A stretch of 5,888 nt of DNA, from contig CAMOMF010000059.1 in assembly GCA_946619625.1 (NCBI GenBank), positions 1-5,888 on the forward strand, given 5' to 3'. The notes below the pieces were generated by a model. That model was given only the letters and a program-made list of their open reading frames with translations. It was not told the origin of the DNA and made no database searches. Positions 1 to 5,888 of this stretch are shown here, piece after piece. The position numbers and the translations under genes were made by a program. The stretch's first letter is position 1. Each line of letters starts with the position of its first letter. Origin of the DNA: an uncultured Bacteroidales bacterium (GTDB lineage: Bacteria > Bacteroidota > Bacteroidia > Bacteroidales > Paludibacteraceae).

Positions 1-713
1 CCTCCATGACCCTGCCGCCCCGCAAGCGTGCCGAGAAGAACGTCCCCCAGCCGCTGCAGAAAGCCGTCATTCCCGCTACGGACGACGCCACCCGGGCTGC
101 ACTCATGAAAGTGGCGGACCTCATCCGAAGCGAAGTAAACGTCAAAGAGCTGCAGATTGTCAGCGGCGAGGACAGCAGTATCCGATTGGTCAAGAAAATC
201 CGCCCCAACTTCAAGGTGCTGGGCAAGAAAGCCGGCAAACAGATGAAAGACCTTGCCGCCGCCATTGCCGCCATGACCCAAGAAGACATTGCCCGCTTTG
301 AGGCCGATGGCTCTTTCAACATACAACTTTCCACCTCTCTCAACTGGACCCTGGTGCCCGAGGACGTGGAGATTCTGACCGAAGATATGCCCGGCTGGCT
401 GGTCGCTTCCGATGGCAACATGACTATTGCCCTCGACATTGAACTCACGGACAGTCTGATTGAGGAAGGGGTCGCCCGCGAACTCATCAACCGCATCCAG
501 AACCTACGCAAGTCGTCCGGACTGGAGATAACCGACCGTATCGACATTGTTCTTGAGCGGCACGACTCTATCAACGCCGCAGTCGAGCACTTCAGCGACT
601 ATATCGGCTCGCAGGTGCTGGCAAACAGCATCCGCTTGGAAGACAACCTCGCCGACGGCACGGTGATTGAGGACATGAATGTCAAGATTCAAATCAACAA
701 AGCAAACGCATAA
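1..713 (+). CDS. ileS: Isoleucyl-tRNA synthetase, C-terminal part (5' truncated by the window edge)
   Basis: Class I aminoacyl-tRNA synthetase that charges tRNA-Ile with isoleucine in the cytoplasm. Only the last 236 or so residues are present. The frame is already open at the left edge (first whole codon at 3-5), so the ATG at 6 is an internal Met and not the start; the catalytic and editing domains lie to the left. What is visible is the end of the anticodon-binding region (a QPLQK motif near base 50, then EVNVKEL near base 135), followed by the C-terminal extension seen in Bacteroidota and eukaryote-like IleS. Its hallmark is the EGVARELINRIQNLRKSSG segment at about 465-519, then LEITDRIDIVLE. 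There are no cysteines in the visible part, so the C-terminal zinc finger of the E. coli-type enzyme is absent. The TAA stop at 711-713 is followed after 3 bases by the next gene. Identification rests on remembered family sequence and is strong; the one oddity is VPQPL where VRQPL is usual. Confidence 0.95.
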   Translation, partial: SMTLPPRKRAEKNVPQPLQKAVIPATDDATRAALMKVADLIRSEVNVKELQIVSGEDSSIRLVKKIRPNFKVLGKKAGKQMKDLAAAIAAMTQEDIARFEADGSFNIQLSTSLNWTLVPEDVEILTEDMPGWLVASDGNMTIALDIELTDSLIEEGVARELINRIQNLRKSSGLEITDRIDIVLERHDSINAAVEHFSDYIGSQVLANSIRLEDNLADGTVIEDMNVKIQINKANA

Positions 714-716
714 ATT

Positions 717-1127
717 ATGAAACGCATTGTATATTTTCTTGCCGTAGCGGTACTGGCTGTAGTCTTTACCGGTTGCGGCGGCATGTTTAACAAGCCGGAC
801 TACACCGCCGCTGACCTCAGCGGCACTTGGGTGGAAGAATACACGCTCTGTTATTGGGTCTATTCGCTCGAAAAAGACGACAGCGGCGACAACTACTGGG
901 GCAAGACCTGGGACGAGTCGGACGATGTCTTCGAAACTGACCTCGAGTGGCACGGCAACGGCTGGTTCAAATGGAACATCGCCAACAACAAACTCACGCA
1001 ACTGCACGTCATGGAGATTGGCAGTGCCTTGGTGCCCAAGACCTACACCGTCACTTCGTGCAACGAGACGACTCTCGTTCTCAAAGATACATACGGAAAC
1101 CAGACAACTTATAAGAAAGTGAAGTGA
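717..1127 (+). CDS. Small lipocalin-like lipoprotein
   Basis: A 136-residue predicted lipoprotein of unknown specific role. The N-terminus is a type II signal peptide: K2 R3, a hydrophobic run at about residues 4-17, then a lipobox ending F-T-G-C with the lipidated Cys at position 20. The -3 Phe is less usual but tolerated. The residues after Cys20 (GGMFNKPD) lack the acidic export signal that sends Bacteroidota lipoproteins to the cell surface, so a periplasm-facing location is inferred. The mature part begins LSGTW (GxW at 36-38), the strand-A motif of lipocalin-like beta-barrels. It ends in alternating beta-type sequence (KTYTVTS, TTLVLKD, then YGNQTTYKKV), as in the small Bacteroidota lipocalin-like families. 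These families are mostly uncharacterised; hydrophobic-ligand binding is only a possibility. The start is 3 bases after the ileS stop, and its leader is A-rich with no Shine-Dalgarno. The stop overlaps the next start. Confidence 0.88.
   Translation: MKRIVYFLAVAVLAVVFTGCGGMFNKPDYTAADLSGTWVEEYTLCYWVYSLEKDDSGDNYWGKTWDESDDVFETDLEWHGNGWFKWNIANNKLTQLHVMEIGSALVPKTYTVTSCNETTLVLKDTYGNQTTYKKVK
1124..1127 (+). other. GTGA stop/start overlap, likely translational coupling
   Basis: The TGA stop of the lipocalin-like gene (1125-1127) shares bases with the GTG start of the AsmA-family gene (1124-1126). The GTG start is well supported. The AsmA frame has a TAA at 1112-1114, and the three codons between it and the GTG (GAA AGT GAA) cannot start translation. 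The first in-frame ATG lies about 100 codons downstream and would remove the membrane anchor. Only a weak A/G-rich stretch (about 1113-1123) precedes the start, so reinitiation by ribosomes finishing the upstream gene is a reasonable inference. Confidence 0.85.
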
Positions 1128-4100
1128 AAACATTTTTCAAAATACTCGGTATAACGCTCGCCTCAGTGGTGGGACTGGCCGTTGTGGCTGTGGCGCTGGC
1201 TTTATACGTAGTGTTCACGCCCAAACATCTGACACCCTTGGTGGACCAATTGGCAAAAGACTACATCACATGCGACTACCGCATTGACGATATAGAGCCC
1301 ACTTTCTTTTCCACCTTCCCCGAGTTCGGACTCCGCACCGGCAAGTTACTGGTGCTCAACCCTACGGTTGGTGCACCCTCGGACACCCTGCTCGCTGCCG
1401 ACCGCGTAGTGGCACGGCTGGAGTTGATGCAACTCCTCAAAGAGGGATGTCTCAACATCCGCGAAGTGGGACTCCAAGGCGTGCAAGCCAATATCTTCAT
1501 TGCCGGGGACGGACACACCAATTTCGATGTGCTGCGCCTGCCCGCCGACACCACCGAAGAGGACACCTCCGCTGGGTTCCTTCGCACCATCAAGGTGGAA
1601 GAACTCAGGTTTGGTATCGACGCACAGACAGTTACTTTCCTCGACTTGCGGGACACCATCTCTGCTGAACTCCACAACGTGGACATCGCACTGTTTGCCG
1701 AGCAGAAAGACTCGCTCGTAGAGGGATGTTTGGACTTGGCTCTCCCCAACATCAGCGCCTCCATGAAAGGGGTGGACTACGCCTCCAACGCACAAATCCG
1801 TCTTGCCCTGCCCTTCACGGCGGATATCGCATGGACCGACGGCAGGATGGGGGTGGAGGCGCTCTCTCTGGACCTCAAACAGGCGGAACTGGCAGTGAAC
1901 AAACTGAAAGCCAATGCCACAGGACACGCCAAGGTACTGCCCGGGATAGACGTGGACATGCGGCTTAACACCAACACTTGGCATATCGGCGAAGTGTTGG
2001 CACTCGTGCCCGATGAACTCTTCACAATGCCGGAAGGCATCACCGCCGAAGGCAAAGCGCGCGTAAGTGCGCACGTGTGCGGGAAATATAATGAGGACTC
2101 TTTCCCCTATATTGCCGCCCACTTGGTACTGTCCGATGCCACAGGCACGTACGCAGAACTGCCATACACACTCCAGAACGTGGCGGCGGACGCCAACCTC
2201 AAACTGGACCTCAACCGCCGCGCTGCAGACGCCACGGTCAACAGCCTCAGTGCTGACGTGAAAAATTCAAGCGTTTCTGTCACAGGACAAGTGACAGACC
2301 TCATGAACGACATGTTGCTGGACTTGGACGTCAATGCAGGTGTACACCTGCCCGACTTGGCATATTTTCTGCCCAAAGGCACGCACGTACAAGGCAATGC
2401 CGACGGCAAGGTACACCTCAGAATGCTGCTGGACGACCTCAAGGAGATGAACCTCACTAACGGAAACATCTCAGGCAATCTGCAACTACGCAACCTACAG
2501 GCGGAAATGGACTCCATGGCGGTTGCCGCACCCAAAGCAAACCTCGCCTTTGCCATCCCTAACGCCACTGCCGTCAGCAAAACGGACAAAGAGGCGGTCA
2601 GTCGCCGCAAACACCTCAACTTCCTATCAGGCAAACTCGCACTGCCCGGCGGACTTGACTTCGCCATGACCGACGGTCCGCAGGCACGCGTAGAGGAAGG
2701 TACCATCAACATACAGTTGGGCGACATTCTGAAGAACAGGGATATTGTCTATGCTGATTTGGACGTCAAAACGGCAGGCATGAGTGCAGAGATGGACCTC
2801 ACCGACTCGTTGGGACAAAAACAACATGTGCAGGCGCAACTGTCCAAACCCGACATCTGCGCCTACGTGGAATACGACCAGCGCGACACCGCTGGTTTGC
2901 CTGCCCTTGCCTGCGATTTCCGCTTGGAAAGGCTGCAAGCGATATATGATACTATCCGCATAGACTCGCGTGCCCCGCAAGGTGCCGCCTCTATTCGCGG
3001 AGGCAGGAGGGACAAGTCCCAACCGCAAGTACAACTCCGGCTGCATATGAACGCGCTGGACGCTGCCTTGGGAAAAACACTAGCAATGAATACGGGCAAC
3101 TTGTCTGTTAACCTGCGCGCACACCGCTCCGACAACAAGGAGAACATCCTGTTGGAATGGAACCCAAGGCTACAGTTTGACATACAGCAGGTTGTCGCCA
3201 CTCCGGCGGAAAAGGTCTTCGCAGAGAAAATACGTGTACCGGAGATCAAGTTCGCTTTCTCGAACAAGGTGTTCGACATCGACACCGCCCGCGTAGAGTT
3301 GGGACGCTCCAATTTCTCCCTGTCGGGCACTGTCACCAATATCGGACCATGGTTGGAGGACACGGGACTGCTCACCGGCAACCTGAACTTCACCTCCTCC
3401 ATGGCGGACATAGACCAACTGATGGAATACACCTCCGGCATCGGCAATCAGGAGGAATCAGAAAACAACAACACCGAGGAGCCTACTGCCCGCGAAGATG
3501 CACCCAACCCCTATATTGTACCGAAAGGAACCGACTTGGTTATCAACACGCATATACAGGAAGCACGCGCTTTGGAACATGACGTGCACAACCTGAAAGG
3601 ACGCGTGTACGTGAAGGACGGTCTGCTGGTGCTGGAACAGATGGGTTTCATCTGCAAAGCCGCCCGACTGGAACTGACTGCCATGTACAAAACGCCACGA
3701 AAGAACCACCTGTACGCCGGATTGGACTACCATATGTACGACATCAACGTAGCGGAACTGGTAGACCTTATCCCGCAAGTGGACACCTTGCTGCCTATGC
3801 TACGCGCCTTCAGAGGAAATGCCGAGTTCCACCTTGCAGCAGAGACCTACCTGAACGGTTTCTACGAAATCAAGCCCTCCACTTCGCGAGGAGCATGCTC
3901 TATTTCGGGAACCAATCTCACCGTACTGGACGGCGAGACATTCTCCAAGATTGCCAAACTGCTCACGTTCAAGAAGTCCACGGAGAACAAAATCGACTCT
4001 ATCTCCGCCGAAATAACCCTCTTCCGCAAGGAGGTGGACGTCTATCCTTTCCTCGTTTCCATCGACAAATGGAAGGCGGCTGTTGGTGGACAATACCGTC

Positions 4101-4330
4101 CGTATGAGAAAGCCCAACAACATAACTACCATATCTCCCTGCTCAGCCCGCTATACTTGGGCGTGGACGTACTCACCGACCCCAAGAACAGCGACAAACT
4201 GAAAATCAACCTCGCCAAGTGCAAGTACGCCAAGGATTTCAGCCCTGTCTACACCAAGGTGGTCGAGACCCAAGCCATGGACGTGCGCCGCTTGATCCGC
4301 GAGGCGCTGACTGCCAAGAACAACAAATAA
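1124..4330 (+). CDS. AsmA-family inner-membrane-anchored periplasmic protein
   Basis: A 1068-residue protein of the AsmA family, which belongs to the wider group of bridge-like proteins (with TamB and YhdP) implicated in moving phospholipid between inner and outer membranes and in outer-membrane homeostasis. Residues 1-6 are short and basic (K2, K6). Residues about 7-31 form one hydrophobic transmembrane helix, and the rest should lie in the periplasm. The AsmA N-terminal signature follows: FSTFPEFGL at 62-70, then LLVLNP, then a DTLLAADRVVARLELMQLL segment, a G-x-L-N-I-R-E-V-x-L-x-G-V stretch, and DGHTNFDVL at 129-137. The middle is long, repetitive, beta-rich sequence, as expected of a groove built from repeated beta layers. 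An acidic, Asn-rich linker (about 774-796) separates it from the C-terminal AsmA-like region, which includes FSKIAKLLTF from residue 940 and VYPFLVSIDKW from 973. The GTG start is set by the upstream stop in the same frame. The TAA is at 4328-4330. Family assignment is firm; the lipid-transfer role is by family only. Confidence 0.9.
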   Translation: MKTFFKILGITLASVVGLAVVAVALALYVVFTPKHLTPLVDQLAKDYITCDYRIDDIEPTFFSTFPEFGLRTGKLLVLNPTVGAPSDTLLAADRVVARLELMQLLKEGCLNIREVGLQGVQANIFIAGDGHTNFDVLRLPADTTEEDTSAGFLRTIKVEELRFGIDAQTVTFLDLRDTISAELHNVDIALFAEQKDSLVEGCLDLALPNISASMKGVDYASNAQIRLALPFTADIAWTDGRMGVEALSLDLKQAELAVNKLKANATGHAKVLPGIDVDMRLNTNTWHIGEVLALVPDELFTMPEGITAEGKARVSAHVCGKYNEDSFPYIAAHLVLSDATGTYAELPYTLQNVAADANLKLDLNRRAADATVNSLSADVKNSSVSVTGQVTDLMNDMLLDLDVNAGVHLPDLAYFLPKGTHVQGNADGKVHLRMLLDDLKEMNLTNGNISGNLQLRNLQAEMDSMAVAAPKANLAFAIPNATAVSKTDKEAVSRRKHLNFLSGKLALPGGLDFAMTDGPQARVEEGTINIQLGDILKNRDIVYADLDVKTAGMSAEMDLTDSLGQKQHVQAQLSKPDICAYVEYDQRDTAGLPALACDFRLERLQAIYDTIRIDSRAPQGAASIRGGRRDKSQPQVQLRLHMNALDAALGKTLAMNTGNLSVNLRAHRSDNKENILLEWNPRLQFDIQQVVATPAEKVFAEKIRVPEIKFAFSNKVFDIDTARVELGRSNFSLSGTVTNIGPWLEDTGLLTGNLNFTSSMADIDQLMEYTSGIGNQEESENNNTEEPTAREDAPNPYIVPKGTDLVINTHIQEARALEHDVHNLKGRVYVKDGLLVLEQMGFICKAARLELTAMYKTPRKNHLYAGLDYHMYDINVAELVDLIPQVDTLLPMLRAFRGNAEFHLAAETYLNGFYEIKPSTSRGACSISGTNLTVLDGETFSKIAKLLTFKKSTENKIDSISAEITLFRKEVDVYPFLVSIDKWKAAVGGQYRPYEKAQQHNYHISLLSPLYLGVDVLTDPKNSDKLKINLAKCKYAKDFSPVYTKVVETQAMDVRRLIREALTAKNNK
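2336..2351. repeat. Perfect 16-bp palindrome inside the AsmA-family gene
   Basis: GCAGGTGTACACCTGC reads identically on both strands with no spacer; the flanking pair (T at 2335, C at 2352) breaks the symmetry. It lies in codons for N-A-G-V-H-L-P of the AsmA-family gene. A perfect 16-bp palindrome is expected by chance in roughly one in ten windows of this size, so it may mean nothing. A site for a dimeric protein cannot be excluded. Confidence 0.6.
3443..3511 (+). other. Acidic, Asn-rich low-complexity linker in the AsmA-family protein
   Basis: Residues about 774-796 are GNQEESENNNTEEPTAREDAPNP, spelled here only to mark the composition: seven acidic residues, five Asn and three Pro, with almost no hydrophobics. 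The sequence on both sides alternates hydrophobic and polar residues like beta strands. This stretch is therefore probably a disordered loop or interdomain hinge before the C-terminal AsmA-like region. Confidence 0.7.
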
Positions 4331-4339
4331 ACGAACTAT

Positions 4340-5888
4340 ATGACTAAGAAACTACTAATTTTCAGTGCCATTATGATAACACTGATAGCATGTAACAAAG
4401 GAAACGAAAACCCGCTGCTCACCGAGCAAAACACGCCTTACGGAGTGCCGGCGTTCGACAAAATCAAGTTGGAACATTACAAACCGGCTTTCGATGCCGC
4501 CATTCAAGAATACAAGGACGAGGTGAACGCCATCACCGCCAACACCGAAGCCCCTACATTCCACAACACTATCGCAGCCCTGGACCGCAGCGGACTGCTG
4601 CTGCAGAAAGTGGAAGGCGTGTTCTTCAACCTGTTGGAGACCGACGGCAACGACGAGATGAACGCCCTTGCCGAGGAGGTGACCCCGCTCATCACCGAGT
4701 GCAGCGACAATATCATGCTCAATGAAGCCCTCTTTGCACGTGTGAAAGCCGTATACGACGACAGAATGAACCAGTCACTCACACCCGAACAACTCCGCCT
4801 TACCGAGGAGACCTACCGCGCCTTCGTCATGAACGGTGCCAACTTGGCTCCCGATGCCAAAGAGCGCGTAAAGGAAATCAACAAAGAGTTGGGACTGCTC
4901 TCTCTGCGCTTCGGGCAAAATGTAGTGGCAGAGACCAACGCCGTACAGCATTTCGTCACCGACGAAACCGAACTGGAAGGGCTGCCTGAAGGAGCCAAAC
5001 AAGCCGCTGCCGAAGAGGCTGCCGCCGCCGGACACCCGGGGGAATGGCTCTTCACCCCCAAACGGACCAGTTTCACTCCCGTCCTGCAGTACTGCAAAAA
5101 CCGTGAGTTGAGGAAAGCCCTTCTGTTGGAGTACACCACCCGCGGCAACCATGACAATGCCAACGACAACAAGTCTGTTATCAACCAAACCATGCGCCTG
5201 CGCACCGAGAAAGCGCACCTGTTCGGCTTTGACTGCTCCGCCGATTATATTCTCCAGGACGCAATGGCGCACAACGCCAAGAACGCCATGGACATGTTAT
5301 TGCAGGTGTGGGGTCCCAGTCTCGAGGCGGCCAAACGTGAACGCGCCGCACTGCAAGTGCTACTGGAGCAGGACATTCACGGGGCGAAGTTGGAACCATG
5401 GGATTGGTGGTATTACGCCGAGAAACTGCGCAAACAGCGTTATGACATCGACGAAGAGCAACTCAAGCCCTATTTTGAATTGTCCAACGTACGCCGGGGC
5501 GCTTTCGAACTGGCACACCGCTTGTATGGAATCCATATCGAGCCTGTTGAGGGACTACCCGTCTATCATCCGGATGTAGAGACCTTCAAGGTAACCGATG
5601 AAAACGGCGAGTTGCTCGGCATTTTCTACACCGACTATTTCCCGCGTGCCACCAAGCGACCCGGAGCATGGATGAACAACATCCGCAATCAATACATCGA
5701 CGACGAGGGTGTCAACCACCGTCCCGTCATTGTCAATGTGGGCAACTTCAACAAACCCACATCCGACAAGCCGTCACTGCTCTCCATGGACGATGTAGAG
5801 ACACTCTTCCATGAGTTCGGTCACGCCCTGCACGGGTTCTTCTCGCAGTGCACCTACCAGACGCTGTCCGGCACCAATGTTCCGCGCG
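4340..5888 (+). CDS. dcp: Peptidyl-dipeptidase Dcp, M3 family zinc metallopeptidase, lipoprotein form (3' truncated by the window edge)
   Basis: Dcp removes dipeptides from the C-terminus of oligopeptides. The first 516 codons are present and the frame is open to the right edge; E. coli Dcp has about 680 residues, so roughly a quarter is missing. The start is ATG at 4340, 9 bases after the AsmA-family stop, with an A/T-rich leader and no Shine-Dalgarno. Residues 1-18 are a type II signal peptide (K3 K4, hydrophobic core, lipobox L-I-A-C with Cys18). The mature N-terminus has TPYGVPAFDKIKLEHYKPAF (32-51), typical of Dcp. Further on are KRPGAW (439-444), VNVGNFNKPT, and the zinc motif HEFGH at 491-495 (bases 5810-5824): His491 and His495 bind zinc and Glu492 is catalytic. 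The next residues, ALHGFFSQCTYQTLSGTNVPR, match Dcp rather than oligopeptidase A. The third zinc ligand, a Glu about 25 residues on, falls outside the window. Unlike cytoplasmic E. coli Dcp, this one should be exported and membrane-anchored. Cys18 is followed by NKGNEN, without a clear surface-export signal, so a periplasmic side is inferred. Confidence 0.95.
   Translation, partial: MTKKLLIFSAIMITLIACNKGNENPLLTEQNTPYGVPAFDKIKLEHYKPAFDAAIQEYKDEVNAITANTEAPTFHNTIAALDRSGLLLQKVEGVFFNLLETDGNDEMNALAEEVTPLITECSDNIMLNEALFARVKAVYDDRMNQSLTPEQLRLTEETYRAFVMNGANLAPDAKERVKEINKELGLLSLRFGQNVVAETNAVQHFVTDETELEGLPEGAKQAAAEEAAAAGHPGEWLFTPKRTSFTPVLQYCKNRELRKALLLEYTTRGNHDNANDNKSVINQTMRLRTEKAHLFGFDCSADYILQDAMAHNAKNAMDMLLQVWGPSLEAAKRERAALQVLLEQDIHGAKLEPWDWWYYAEKLRKQRYDIDEEQLKPYFELSNVRRGAFELAHRLYGIHIEPVEGLPVYHPDVETFKVTDENGELLGIFYTDYFPRATKRPGAWMNNIRNQYIDDEGVNHRPVIVNVGNFNKPTSDKPSLLSMDDVETLFHEFGHALHGFFSQCTYQTLSGTNVPR

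Noticed and set aside
6..713. A complete 235-residue gene starting at the ATG at position 6
   Set aside because: The frame is open to the left edge and the sequence matches the interior and end of IleS, so this Met is internal to a truncated gene.
730..737. TATATTTT as a Bacteroidota -7 promoter element (TAnnTTTG type)
   Set aside because: It lies inside the lipoprotein signal-peptide codons, lacks the final G, and has no TTTG element about 20 bases upstream.
504..1133. 209-codon open frame on the - strand across the ileS/lipoprotein junction
   Set aside because: It lies opposite two well-supported genes, has no recognisable domain, and is the kind of mirror frame expected from GC-rich codon use.
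2057..2082. GC-rich alternating stretch containing the 8-bp palindrome GTGCGCAC
   Set aside because: Short palindromes of this size are common by chance, and the bases are accounted for by ordinary codons of the AsmA-family protein.
1346..2122. 258-codon open frame on the - strand inside the AsmA-family gene
   Set aside because: The + strand protein here has clear AsmA family motifs; the reverse product is His/Gly/Val-rich with no recognisable family.
2107..2727. 206-codon open frame on the - strand
   Set aside because: The product is Ser/Arg/Leu-rich low-information sequence opposite the AsmA-family gene, typical of a shadow frame.
4356..4363. TAATTTTC as a -7-like promoter element near the start of dcp
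   Set aside because: It lies downstream of the dcp start codon and has no -33-like TTTG upstream; it is better explained by AT-rich signal-peptide codons.
4775..5272. 165-codon open frame on the - strand, and an overlapping + frame at 5151-5579
   Set aside because: Both overlap the Dcp coding sequence, which has unmistakable M3 peptidase motifs in its own frame.

Overview
This window reads as an ordinary four-gene stretch of a Bacteroidota chromosome, probably of the order Bacteroidales. Three signs point there. The isoleucyl-tRNA synthetase C-terminus is of the Bacteroidota type. There are two lipoproteins with short N-termini. No start codon has a clear Shine-Dalgarno sequence, only A-rich leaders. 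The DNA is moderately GC-rich in the coding body and AT-richer around the starts. Genus cannot be fixed from this sequence alone.

All genes are on the + strand and packed head to tail. Positions 1-713 hold the 3' end of ileS, the last 236 or so residues of isoleucyl-tRNA synthetase. After a 3-base gap, 717-1127 encodes a 136-residue lipoprotein with a lipocalin-like GxW motif. Its stop overlaps by 4 bases (GTGA) the GTG start of a 1068-residue AsmA-family protein at 1124-4330. Nine bases later, at 4340, a lipoprotein form of peptidyl-dipeptidase Dcp (M3 metallopeptidase) starts. It runs off the right edge just after its HEFGH zinc motif. No gap exceeds 9 bases, and I see no promoter, terminator, RNA gene, mobile element or CRISPR array. 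The layout suggests one transcript, with ileS upstream of three cell-envelope genes.

Functionally, ileS is a cytoplasmic housekeeping enzyme. The other three products are predicted to be exported or membrane-anchored: a small lipid-anchored beta-barrel-like protein, a long periplasmic AsmA protein anchored in the inner membrane (a family linked to lipid transfer and outer-membrane homeostasis), and a periplasmic peptidase. The tight coupling of the lipocalin-like lipoprotein to the AsmA protein is the most interesting point. I found no convincing novel defence, mobile or RNA system here.
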